Shown one piece after another: positions 53,835 to 62,733 of a DNA stretch of 64,000 bases. The notes beneath the pieces are model-generated. The model was not told where the DNA came from, did no database searches, and saw only the letters and a program-made list of their open reading frames with translations. Source of the DNA: Aequorivita xiaoshiensis (GTDB lineage: Bacteria; Bacteroidota; Bacteroidia; Flavobacteriales; Flavobacteriaceae); NCBI RefSeq assembly GCF_022008395.1, contig NZ_JAIRBB010000001.1, positions 248,001 to 312,000 of the forward strand. The letters run 5' to 3'. The position numbers and the translations under genes are program-made. Every line of letters starts with the position of its first letter. Positions within the stretch are counted from its first letter, which is position 1.

Positions 53835-53860
53835 CGCCCTGAAATTTCAGGGCGTTTTTT
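53835..53860 (+). terminator. terminator after the sugar kinase gene
   Basis: CGCCCTGAAATTTCAGGGCG (53835-53854) is a perfect palindrome followed by six T, 6 bp after the stop codon. Confidence 0.92.
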
Positions 53861-53925
53861 ATACTTTAAATATTTAAAATAACACAACTTAAAAACTCTT
53901 AACCTTTAACGAGTATCTTCAAAAA

Positions 53926-55824
53926 ATGAGCGACGCCTTAAAACACGAATGCGGAATAGCAATGGTAAGATTGCTAAAACCTTTAGAATATTACAAGGAA
54001 AAATACGGCACTGCCTTTTACGGGGTAAACAAAATGTATCTTATGATGGAAAAACAGCACAATCGAGGTCAAGATGGTGCTGGTTTTGCAAGTATTAAGT
54101 TAGATGTATCACCAGGAGAACGCTATATTAGCAGAGTGCGTTCTAATCAAGCACAACCTATTCAGGATATTTTTTCGCAAATTAACGAACGAATAAATTT
54201 AGAATTCAAAAATAATCCTGAATTAAAAAATAGTGTTGAAGAACAAAAGAAACACATTCCTTATATAGGCGAATTGTTTTTAGGTCACGTTCGTTATGGA
54301 ACTTTCGGTTTAAATAGTATTGAAAACGTTCACCCTTTTCTTCGTCAGAATAATTGGATGCATCGCAACCTTATTATTGCGGGGAATTTCAATATGACCA
54401 ATACAAACGATCTTTTTGACAATCTTATTAAGTTAGGAATGCATCCAAAAGAAAAAGCTGATACAGTTACTGTTATGGAACGTATTGGACATTTTCTTGA
54501 CAGTGAGGTAAGCAAGCTTTATAAAAAAGCTAAAACAAAAGGTTTTAACAAGCAGCAAGCTTCCCCTTATATTGCAGAAAATTTAAAGGTTGCCAAAATC
54601 CTTCGTAAATCGGCATCCAATTGGGATGGTGGTTATGCAATGGCCGGATTATTAGGCCACGGAGATGCCTTTGTATTAAGAGATCCGGCAGGAATACGAC
54701 CAGCGTATTACTATCAAGATGATGAGGTTATTGTAGTAGCTTCAGAAAGACCAGCTATTCAAACTACTTTCAACGTTCCTTTTGAATCAGTTAAAGAGCT
54801 TGAACCAGGTCACGCTTTAATTATCAAGAAAAACGGGAAGTTAAGTACTCCAGAAATTCTTGCTCCATTAGAAAGAAAATCTTGCTCATTTGAACGTATA
54901 TACTTTTCACGTGGAAGTGATGCAGAAATATACCAAGAGCGCAAAATGCTAGGAAAACTAGTGATGCCCAAGGTGTTAGAAGCCATCAACCACGATACAG
55001 AAAATTCAGTATTTTCATTTATTCCGAACACTGCCGAAACTTCATTCTACGGAATGCTGGATGCGGCACAAGATGAATTAAACAAACAGAAGAACGAAGT
55101 AATTCTTCGTGAAAAAGACAATCTTACCGCAGAAAGACTTCAGCAGATACAAGCACATAAAGTAAGAACTGAAAAAATCGCAATTAAAGATGTTAAACTT
55201 CGAACTTTCATTACTGACGATAGCAGTCGAGATGATTTAGTTGCTCACGTTTACGATGTTACTTATGGAGTTGTGAAACCAGAAGATAATCTAGTGATAA
55301 TCGACGATAGTATTGTACGTGGTACAACCTTGAAAAAAAGTATTTTAACAATGCTTGATAGGCTGCATCCAAAACAAATTGTAGTAGTTTCATCGGCGCC
55401 ACAAATACGTTACCCAGACTGCTACGGAATAGACATGGCGAGACTTGAAGACTTAGTAGCATTCCAAGCAGCTTTAGCGCTACACAAAGAACGCGGCACC
55501 TATTCGGTAGTTGAAGAAGTTTACAGCAAATGTATTGAACAGTCAACGCTAAAAGATGCAGAGGTAGTAAACCAAGTAAAGAAACTATACGAACCATTTA
55601 CCGATGAAGAAATTTCAGATAAAATTGCTGAAATAATTAGTTCAGAAACTATTAAATCTCCGGTTAAATTAATCTTCCAAAGCGTAGACAACTTGCACAA
55701 AGCATGTCCTAAAAACTTAGGAGATTGGTATTTTACTGGTGATTATCCTACAGCAGGAGGAAATAGAGTGGTAAATCGCGCCTACATAAATTTCTATGAA
55801 GGGAATTTAGGTCGTGCTTATTAA
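53926..55824 (+). CDS. PurF-like amidophosphoribosyltransferase (long form)
   Basis: Class II glutamine amidotransferase fused to a phosphoribosyltransferase, 632 residues. The nucleophilic Cys is at position 9 (HECGIAM), followed by KQHNRGQDGAGFAS, GHVRYGTFG and GNFNMTN. The C-terminal PRPP loop is VIIDDSIVRGTTLKKS. Standard PurF proteins are about 470-510 residues, and here extra segments are spread through the sequence. It may be a second PurF-type enzyme or the only one in the genome. The first purine-synthesis step is the likely reaction. The eight residues before Cys9 would have to be removed for Ntn catalysis. Confidence 0.85.
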   Translation: MSDALKHECGIAMVRLLKPLEYYKEKYGTAFYGVNKMYLMMEKQHNRGQDGAGFASIKLDVSPGERYISRVRSNQAQPIQDIFSQINERINLEFKNNPELKNSVEEQKKHIPYIGELFLGHVRYGTFGLNSIENVHPFLRQNNWMHRNLIIAGNFNMTNTNDLFDNLIKLGMHPKEKADTVTVMERIGHFLDSEVSKLYKKAKTKGFNKQQASPYIAENLKVAKILRKSASNWDGGYAMAGLLGHGDAFVLRDPAGIRPAYYYQDDEVIVVASERPAIQTTFNVPFESVKELEPGHALIIKKNGKLSTPEILAPLERKSCSFERIYFSRGSDAEIYQERKMLGKLVMPKVLEAINHDTENSVFSFIPNTAETSFYGMLDAAQDELNKQKNEVILREKDNLTAERLQQIQAHKVRTEKIAIKDVKLRTFITDDSSRDDLVAHVYDVTYGVVKPEDNLVIIDDSIVRGTTLKKSILTMLDRLHPKQIVVVSSAPQIRYPDCYGIDMARLEDLVAFQAALALHKERGTYSVVEEVYSKCIEQSTLKDAEVVNQVKKLYEPFTDEEISDKIAEIISSETIKSPVKLIFQSVDNLHKACPKNLGDWYFTGDYPTAGGNRVVNRAYINFYEGNLGRAY

Positions 55825-55865
55825 TTACGAACCCATTTAAGATTTTAAAACTTAGCACCATAAAA

Positions 55866-55894
55866 AAATCCGCAATCAAATTGATTGCGGATTT
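55866..55894. terminator. bidirectional terminator between PurF-like and superoxide dismutase genes
   Basis: AAATCCGCAATC and its complement flank a 5-base loop. A/T runs on both sides allow termination of the two convergent genes. Confidence 0.88.
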
Positions 55895-55926
55895 CTTATT
55901 TATAGTCGTTTTTTAAAAACTTGCTA

Positions 55927-56535
55927 TTATTTGTTATTTGAATAATTAGCTGAAACTTCGTCCCAGTTTACTACGTTCCAAAATGCTCCTACATAATCAG
56001 GACGCTTGTTTTGGTACTTTAAATAATAAGCGTGCTCCCAAACATCTAATCCTAAGATTGGAGTTCCACCACATCCAGTATTTGGCATTAATGGATTATC
56101 TTGGTTTGGAGTTGAGCAAACTTCTACTTTTCCACCTTTATGTACACATAGCCAAGCCCATCCAGAACCGAATTGAGTTTTAGCTGCATCAGAAAACTTC
56201 TCTTTAAAAGCATCAAAACTTCCAAAAGCATCATCAATAGCTTTAGCCAAGTCACCTGAAGGCTTACCACCTCCATTTGGAGACATTACTTTCCAGAAAA
56301 GACTATGGTTGTAAAACCCACCGCCGTTGTTACGAACAGCTTTGTTGTTCATATCTAAATTCTTTAAGATATCTTCAATAGACTTTCCTTCCATATCTGT
56401 ACCTTCAATCGCAGCATTTAGATTGTTGGTGTAACCTTGATGGTGTTTTCCGTGGTGTATTTCCATAGTTTGAGCGTCAATATTAGGCTCTAATGCATCG
56501 TGTGCATACGGTAATTTTGGTAATTCAAAAGACAT
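55927..56535 (-). CDS. superoxide dismutase (Fe/Mn family)
   Basis: Converts superoxide to oxygen and hydrogen peroxide. It is 202 residues with metal ligands His27, His77, Asp164 and His168, the last two in the signature [15 protein letters not shown] and NVVNWDEV are also typical. Iron and manganese forms cannot be separated safely from sequence, so no symbol is given. There is no signal peptide, so it is cytoplasmic. A -7 box lies 40 bp upstream. Confidence 0.97.
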   Translation of the reverse strand: MSFELPKLPYAHDALEPNIDAQTMEIHHGKHHQGYTNNLNAAIEGTDMEGKSIEDILKNLDMNNKAVRNNGGGFYNHSLFWKVMSPNGGGKPSGDLAKAIDDAFGSFDAFKEKFSDAAKTQFGSGWAWLCVHKGGKVEVCSTPNQDNPLMPNTGCGGTPILGLDVWEHAYYLKYQNKRPDYVGAFWNVVNWDEVSANYSNNK

Positions 56536-56574
56536 AATTATATCGTTTTTTTATTGGTTATTACTAAATTGACT

Positions 56575-56582
56575 CAAATTTA
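56575..56582 (-). promoter_or_regulatory. putative superoxide dismutase promoter -7 box
   Basis: The minus strand reads TAAATTTG, fitting TAnnTTTG, 40 bp before the ATG. A TTG lies 14 bp further upstream, shorter than the usual spacer. Confidence 0.45.
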
Positions 56583-56676
56583 ATCATTATCTCTATCAAA
56601 AAGTGTTATAGGTTTTATAAGATTTCTATACTGCCATAGATTAATTTGATTCAGAAGAGATAAAAACAGTAATTTA

Positions 56677-59600
56677 GTGCAAAATGTGAAAATCTTGACA
56701 AAACAAACCTCCTTTTCTATATATGACGCCGCTGCAGGAAGCGGAAAAACTTTTACGCTTGTAAAAGAGTACTTAAAGCAAATTCTTTCTGCAACAAAAG
56801 ATGATTACTTCAAACATCTATTAGCAATAACTTTCACAAATAAAGCGGTGGCCGAAATGAAGCAACGCATTGTAGAAACTCTTGTTGCTTTCAGTGATGA
56901 AAAATGCCTTTCAAGCCCCTTACCTATGCAAGTTATTATTGCAGAGGAAACTGGAATGTCTATTGAAGAAATTCAAAAACGCTCGAAACGAATTCTAAAA
57001 AATTTACTTCATAATTATGCCGCATTTAGTGTTGAAACAATTGATAGTTTTAACCACAGACTTATTCGAACTTTTGCAAGAGATTTAAAGCTTGCTAATA
57101 ATTTTGAAGTTTCTCTAGATACTCCCGAGCTTTTAGCTGAAGCTGTAGATTTGTTGTTAAGCAAAGCAGGAGAAAACAAGGAAATCACTAAAGTTTTACT
57201 CGAATTCGCACTAGAAAAAACCGACGACGATAAATCTTGGGATATATCACGTGATATAGCGAATGCTGCAAAATTACTTTTTAATGAAAATGATGCCGAT
57301 CAGGTTTCGGTGTTAAAACAAAAATCACTTGAAGATTTTCTTGAATTTAAGAAGCAACTAATTCTAAAAAGAAAACACCTTTCCGAAGAAATTGAAAAAA
57401 TTGCCAGCGAGACGCTTCAACTTATAGATGAAAGTGGTTTAGAACACTCCGATTTCACCAGAGCTACATTACCAAATCATTTTTTAAAACTGAAATCTGG
57501 AGAATATAATGTGTACGCCAACAAACTTCAGGAAAATTTAGAAACAGGAAAAAGTCTTTATAAAGTTACAGAAGATCCTTCGATAACCTCTATTATCGAT
57601 AGTTTAACTCCAACCTTTCTTTCAAATTACTTGAAAATAAAGGAAATGGTAAATAAGTTTAATTTATACGATTCAATTTTAAAAAATATCACTCCTCTTT
57701 CTGTGATAAATCTTGTCAACCAAGAAATTGAAAAGATTAAGGAAGAAAAAACTATACTTCCTATTTCAGAATTTAACTCGATTATAAATAAAGAAATTAA
57801 AAATCAACCCGCCCCTTTCATATATGAACGTATGGGCGAAAAGTATCGACACTTTTTTATTGATGAGTTTCAGGACACCTCAAAATTGCAGTGGGACAAT
57901 TTAATTCCTTTAATAGATAATGCGCTTTCGCAAGAGATAGACCCGAATTCGGGAAGCCTTTTATTGGTAGGTGATGCTAAACAATCTATCTATCGCTGGC
58001 GTGGTGGACTTCCCGAGCAATTTATGGGTCTGTATGGCAACAACAATCCTTTTCAACGTGAAAAAGAAGTGCTTTCACTCGACACAAATTATAGAAGTAG
58101 TGCCGAAATTATAGACTTCAACAATCAGTTTTTTACTTTTGCCGCTTCATATTTTTCTAACGAAACCCACGCAAAACTTTATGAATTAGGCAACAAGCAA
58201 AAGTTAAACAACAAGAAAGAAGGTTATATAAAATTTGAATTTATTGAGAAACAGAAAAAGGAAGAGAAACAAAAAGATTACGGTGAGCTTGTATATAATA
58301 CTATACTTGATTTAAAAGAAAAGGGCTTTTCAGAAAGTGACATATGCATACTAACTCGCAGAAAAGCAGATGGAATTGCTTTAAGTACTTTTTTAATGGA
58401 AAAAGAAGTATCTGTTATATCATCTGAAACACTTTTACTTCAGTCTTCTTCATTAGTGCAAACTTTAGTTTTCACATTGCAACTTTGTTTGTATCCTAAG
58501 AATGACGAAGCAAAAGTTAATCTGTTAGACTTGTTACAAGACCATTTAAACCTTAAAGAGGAGAAGCACAGTTTTTTTACGAAATTCCTAAATATTTCAG
58601 AAGCAAAATTCTCGGAAAACCTATCGGAATACGGCATAGAATTTAAATTTAAAGAAATGCGATCTGTTTCTTTATACGAGGCATTCGAGTACTGTATCGA
58701 TAAATTCAAAATGCAACAAGTTGCCGATGCGTATTTATTCGGGTTTATGGATTTAGTTTATGAGTTTGAACAACAACCTCAAGCCGATAAAATTTCATTT
58801 TTAGACTATTGGGAAACCAAGAAAGACAATGCTTCAATCCCTTCTAGCGAAGGAGCAAATGCAGTACAATTAATGACCATTCATAAATCTAAAGGTTTAG
58901 AGTTTCCAGTGGTAATTTTTCCGTTTGCAGACATTCAACTTTACGATGCCAAATACGATAAACTTTGGTACCCCTTAAATGATGAATTCAGTTTTAATCA
59001 AGCACAAATTAATTTTAAGTCGGAAATTGAAAATTATGGAGAAATCGGGAAAGAAATGTACAATGAACATAGAAGTCAATTAGAATTAGACAACCTAAAC
59101 CTGCTTTATGTTACTTTAACCCGTGCAGTTGAAAAACTTTATGTTTATGCTGAAACGCCAACCGAGACTAAAGATGGAACACCAAATAGTTACAACCAAC
59201 TTTTTATGGAGTTCCTAAAAAATAAAGGAATGTGGAATTCCGATCAAATGATTTATGAATTTGGAAAAAACTTACCTAAGCTTTCAAAAGATAAAGAAAT
59301 AGTTTCGCAGCAGTTACCTATATATCTATCTAGTAGTCCTAAAAAACACGGATTAAATATAGTTTCATCAGAAAATTTAATTCAGGATGAAGAAATACAA
59401 GCTGCAATTACTGCCGGGAATCTTTTACACGAAACAATGGCAAAGATTTATACGAAACAAGATGCCGAAGTAGTACTAACCAATTTAAAAGAACGTGCAA
59501 TTATCCCTAAAGAAGAATTTGCAGTATTGAGTAATATTGTAAATCAAATTATAAATCATGCGGCCTTAAAAAATTTATTCGAAGGTAATGACAAAGTTTA

Positions 59601-59832
59601 CAATGAGCGCAGTGTAATTACAAAAACGGGATTAGTATTTCGTCCGGATAGAATCAATATCAGCTCAGACAACACTGCTGTAATAATAGATTACAAAACA
59701 GGTTCTCAAAATATTTGGCATGCCGATCAGTTAACAGAATATGCTAATGCGTTACAGCAAATGGATATTGAGGTTTTACAAAAAATACTTATCTATAGCA
59801 ACGAAGGTGAAATAGTAATAAATAAAGTTTAA
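56677..59832 (+). CDS. RecB/AddA-like helicase-nuclease (UvrD family)
   Basis: Superfamily 1 helicase with C-terminal nuclease, 1051 residues, for double-strand break processing. The start is GTG; no ATG is near. Motif I AAAGSGKTFTLVKEYL (about 19-34), motif II FIDEFQDTSKLQWDN, motif III GDAKQSIYRWRGG and motif VI LNLLYVTLTRAVEKLYV are clear. MTIHKSKGLEFPVVIFPF is motif V. The C-terminal RPDRINI..AVIIDYKTG carries the PD-(D/E)XK nuclease core. An AddB-like gene at 62734 is the likely partner, with kbl and an OmpA-like gene between. Confidence 0.93.
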   Translation: MQNVKILTKQTSFSIYDAAAGSGKTFTLVKEYLKQILSATKDDYFKHLLAITFTNKAVAEMKQRIVETLVAFSDEKCLSSPLPMQVIIAEETGMSIEEIQKRSKRILKNLLHNYAAFSVETIDSFNHRLIRTFARDLKLANNFEVSLDTPELLAEAVDLLLSKAGENKEITKVLLEFALEKTDDDKSWDISRDIANAAKLLFNENDADQVSVLKQKSLEDFLEFKKQLILKRKHLSEEIEKIASETLQLIDESGLEHSDFTRATLPNHFLKLKSGEYNVYANKLQENLETGKSLYKVTEDPSITSIIDSLTPTFLSNYLKIKEMVNKFNLYDSILKNITPLSVINLVNQEIEKIKEEKTILPISEFNSIINKEIKNQPAPFIYERMGEKYRHFFIDEFQDTSKLQWDNLIPLIDNALSQEIDPNSGSLLLVGDAKQSIYRWRGGLPEQFMGLYGNNNPFQREKEVLSLDTNYRSSAEIIDFNNQFFTFAASYFSNETHAKLYELGNKQKLNNKKEGYIKFEFIEKQKKEEKQKDYGELVYNTILDLKEKGFSESDICILTRRKADGIALSTFLMEKEVSVISSETLLLQSSSLVQTLVFTLQLCLYPKNDEAKVNLLDLLQDHLNLKEEKHSFFTKFLNISEAKFSENLSEYGIEFKFKEMRSVSLYEAFEYCIDKFKMQQVADAYLFGFMDLVYEFEQQPQADKISFLDYWETKKDNASIPSSEGANAVQLMTIHKSKGLEFPVVIFPFADIQLYDAKYDKLWYPLNDEFSFNQAQINFKSEIENYGEIGKEMYNEHRSQLELDNLNLLYVTLTRAVEKLYVYAETPTETKDGTPNSYNQLFMEFLKNKGMWNSDQMIYEFGKNLPKLSKDKEIVSQQLPIYLSSSPKKHGLNIVSSENLIQDEEIQAAITAGNLLHETMAKIYTKQDAEVVLTNLKERAIIPKEEFAVLSNIVNQIINHAALKNLFEGNDKVYNERSVITKTGLVFRPDRINISSDNTAVIIDYKTGSQNIWHADQLTEYANALQQMDIEVLQKILIYSNEGEIVINKV

Positions 59833-59944
59833 TTTTGAAAGTTCTAAAAGCTGGTTAAGCATTTTGACCTTGCTTTAATAAACCCTTTAAACTTTTTAGG
59901 GTTAAATTTCAGAATGCACAAACGTCTTAAAAACTATAAATAAT

Positions 59945-61144
59945 ATGTACGGAAAAATAAAAGAACACTTACAGAAAGAATTAGAAGAAATCAAAGAAAA
60001 CGGTTTATATAAAAGGGAGAGAATTATCACTTCTCCTCAAGATGCCGAAATCACAGTTTCTACTGGAGAAACAGTTTTAAATTTTTGTGCAAACAACTAT
60101 TTAGGTCTTTCTGCTAATAAAGAGGTAATCCAAGCTGCTAAAGACACAATGGATACACACGGCTTTGGAATGTCATCAGTTCGTTTTATATGTGGTACTC
60201 AAGATATACATAAACAACTAGAGCAAACAATTGCCGATTTCTACGGAACTGAAGACACTATTCTATACGCTGCATGTTTCGATGCAAATGGAGGAGTTTT
60301 TGAACCTTTATTAGGTAAAGAGGATGCTATTATTTCAGACTCATTAAACCACGCTTCTATTATAGATGGTGTTCGACTTTGTAAGGCTGCTCGATACAGA
60401 TATCAAAACAATGATATGGAGGATCTTGAAAAGCAATTGATTGCCGCAAATGAAAATGGAGCAAGGTTTAAATTAATTGTTACCGATGGAGTATTTTCAA
60501 TGGATGGTTTATTAGCGCCACTTGATAAAATTTGTGATTTAGCCGATAAGTACGATGCTTTGGTTATGATCGATGAGTGCCACGCAACAGGTTTCATTGG
60601 AGAACAAGGAATAGGTACTTTAGAAGAGAAAGGAGTAATGGGCCGTATAGATATTATTACAGGAACATTAGGGAAAGCTTTAGGTGGTGCTATGGGTGGT
60701 TACACTACTGGTAAAAAAGAAATTATAGATATGTTGAGACAACGTTCTCGTCCATATTTATTCTCCAATTCTTTGGCTCCTGCTATTGTAGGTGCATCGC
60801 TTAAAGTATTTGAAATGCTTTCCAGAGATACATCTTTACGTGATAAGCTTGCTGAAAATACTTTGTATTTCAAAAATGGAATGAAAGAAGCAGGTTTTGA
60901 TATTATCGATGGAGACTCTGCAATTGTACCAGTAATGTTGTACGACGCGAAATTATCGCAAAAAATGGCAGACAGACTCTTAGAAGAGGGTATTTATGTA
61001 ATTGGATTCTTTTTCCCTGTTGTACCTAAAGGCAAGGCTCGTATACGCGTTCAGCTATCAGCAGCACACACAAAGGAGCACTTAGATAAAGCTATAAATG
61101 CCTTTATTAAGATTGGAAAAGAATTAGAGGTGATCCCATCTTAA
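59945..61144 (+). CDS. kbl: glycine C-acetyltransferase
   Basis: PLP-dependent enzyme that makes or cleaves 2-amino-3-ketobutyrate from glycine and acetyl-CoA in threonine breakdown. It is 399 residues, the usual length. The N-terminal [18 protein letters not shown] is family-typical. [16 protein letters not shown] carries the PLP-binding Asp and His, and [18 protein letters not shown] holds the Schiff-base Lys. Close paralogues (8-amino-7-oxononanoate and serine palmitoyl transferases) share the fold; overall pattern and length favour Kbl. A threonine dehydrogenase gene is not adjacent. Confidence 0.94.
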   Translation: MYGKIKEHLQKELEEIKENGLYKRERIITSPQDAEITVSTGETVLNFCANNYLGLSANKEVIQAAKDTMDTHGFGMSSVRFICGTQDIHKQLEQTIADFYGTEDTILYAACFDANGGVFEPLLGKEDAIISDSLNHASIIDGVRLCKAARYRYQNNDMEDLEKQLIAANENGARFKLIVTDGVFSMDGLLAPLDKICDLADKYDALVMIDECHATGFIGEQGIGTLEEKGVMGRIDIITGTLGKALGGAMGGYTTGKKEIIDMLRQRSRPYLFSNSLAPAIVGASLKVFEMLSRDTSLRDKLAENTLYFKNGMKEAGFDIIDGDSAIVPVMLYDAKLSQKMADRLLEEGIYVIGFFFPVVPKGKARIRVQLSAAHTKEHLDKAINAFIKIGKELEVIPS

Positions 61145-61190
61145 AAGCCCGCTTTCTTCTTTAATAGCAAGCATTTTAGGAAAATTTTAT

Positions 61191-61198
61191 TAGATTTG
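61191..61198 (+). promoter_or_regulatory. putative promoter -7 box of the OmpA-like gene
   Basis: TAGATTTG fits TAnnTTTG, 68 bp before the ATG. The long untranslated leader and biased codon use point to strong expression. Confidence 0.5.
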
Positions 61199-61266
61199 CT
61201 TTTGTTTATAATATTTAACAACTTACTTTTGCTCTTAATTAACACTTAAAAATTAAACAATCGAAT

Positions 61267-62658
61267 ATGAAACATCTTAACAGATTTTTAGTTGCTGCTA
61301 TTCTTTTCTTAGGAATTGGAGTAGCAAATGCACAAGACGAGAACAATCCTTGGGCTGTTGAAGTTGGTGTAAACGCTGTTGACGTTTACCCTGCTGGTCA
61401 AAATGAGGATCAATTACGTTTACAAGCTCCTGGAATGAGAGGGGAGATCTTTGACGAGTATTTTAATGCAAACGACCACTGGAACATTTTACCATCTGTT
61501 TCTAGACTTGCTATCAGTAGATATGTAGGTAGTGGTTTTGTATTTACTGCTGCTGGTTCTATTAACAGAATTGACAGACTAGGTGACGTAGCTGCAAATG
61601 ACCTTAGCTACTACGGTGCTGATGGTGCTATTAAGTACAGCTTCAGAAATGCTATCGCTCCAGGTGGTTGGTTTGACCCATCTCTTGGTATTGGTGGTGG
61701 TTATACTTGGGTTGACGACATCGGTTTTGGAACTGCTAACGCAACAGCTGGTATTAAAGTATGGTTTACTGAAAACTTAGGTCTTAACCTACAGTCTACT
61801 TATAAGCATGCTTTCGAAGAAGCTTACGGTATCTCTCACTTCCAGCACTCTGCTGGTGTTGTTTTCCAATTTGGTGGAAAAGATACAGACGGTGACGGAA
61901 TCTACGATAAAGATGATGAGTGTCCAGAAACTCCAGGTTTACCTGAGTTTAACGGATGTCCTGATACTGACGGTGACGGTATTGAAGATAGACTTGATGA
62001 GTGCCCAGAAACTCCAGGTTTACCTGAATTCAACGGTTGTCCTGATACTGACGGTGACGGTGTGCCAGATCATAAAGATGAGTGCCCAACTGTAGCTGGT
62101 CTTAAGGAACTTAACGGTTGTCCAGACGCTGACGGTGACGGTATCGCTGATAAAGACGACGCTTGTCCAAACGAAGCTGGTCCTAAAGAAAACAACGGAT
62201 GCCCTTGGCCAGATAGAGATGGTGACGGTGTTCTTGACAAAGACGATCAGTGCCCAGATGTTGCTGGTACTGTAGCTAACAAAGGTTGTCCAGAAGTTTC
62301 TGTAGAAATCATCAAGCAATTGAACGATTACTCTAAAACTATCTTATTCGATCTTGGAAAAGCATCTATCCGTAAAGAATCTTATGCTGTTCTTCAGAAC
62401 ATCGCTGATATCATGAAAGAATATCCAAACGCGAAGTTCGAGATTGAAGGTCACACTGATAGTACTGGTAGTTTAAAATTGAACGAAAGACTTTCTAAAG
62501 AAAGAGCTGCTTCAGTTAAAGATTACTTAACTACAATTGGTATGGACGCTAGCAGATTAACTTCTGAAGGATACGGTCCATCTAGACCAATCGCTACTAA
62601 TAAAACTAAAGCTGGAAGACAGCAAAACCGTCGTGTTGAAATTTCTTTAAAGAAATAA
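61267..62658 (+). CDS. OmpA family outer membrane protein with thrombospondin type 3 repeats
   Basis: Outer-membrane protein of 463 residues. A signal peptide (1-22, ending GVANAQ) leads to a beta-barrel-like domain (about 25-205). Five calcium-binding TSP3 repeats follow (about 206-335), with patterns such as [19 protein letters not shown]. The C-terminal OmpA peptidoglycan-binding domain (about 345-463) contains [20 protein letters not shown] and ends [11 protein letters not shown]. It probably tethers the outer membrane to the wall and is abundant, as the biased codon usage suggests. Confidence 0.95.
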   Translation: MKHLNRFLVAAILFLGIGVANAQDENNPWAVEVGVNAVDVYPAGQNEDQLRLQAPGMRGEIFDEYFNANDHWNILPSVSRLAISRYVGSGFVFTAAGSINRIDRLGDVAANDLSYYGADGAIKYSFRNAIAPGGWFDPSLGIGGGYTWVDDIGFGTANATAGIKVWFTENLGLNLQSTYKHAFEEAYGISHFQHSAGVVFQFGGKDTDGDGIYDKDDECPETPGLPEFNGCPDTDGDGIEDRLDECPETPGLPEFNGCPDTDGDGVPDHKDECPTVAGLKELNGCPDADGDGIADKDDACPNEAGPKENNGCPWPDRDGDGVLDKDDQCPDVAGTVANKGCPEVSVEIIKQLNDYSKTILFDLGKASIRKESYAVLQNIADIMKEYPNAKFEIEGHTDSTGSLKLNERLSKERAASVKDYLTTIGMDASRLTSEGYGPSRPIATNKTKAGRQQNRRVEISLKK

Positions 62659-62691
62659 TTATCAGCCGATAAGTTTTAAATAAATATTTTT

Positions 62692-62728
62692 GAAACGCCT
62701 CCGAATCTCGGGGGCGTTTCTTATTTTT
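62692..62728 (+). terminator. terminator after the OmpA-like gene
   Basis: A 13-bp stem (GAAACGCCTCCGA paired with TCGGGGGCGTTTC, one G-T pair) with a 3-base loop at 62692-62720, then a T-rich tail. Confidence 0.92.
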
Positions 62729-62733
62729 AGGCT

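Noticed and set aside
61885-62260. Regularly repeated DNA that could suggest a small tandem array or CRISPR
   Set aside because: It lies inside the OmpA-like gene and encodes five thrombospondin type 3 calcium-binding repeats.
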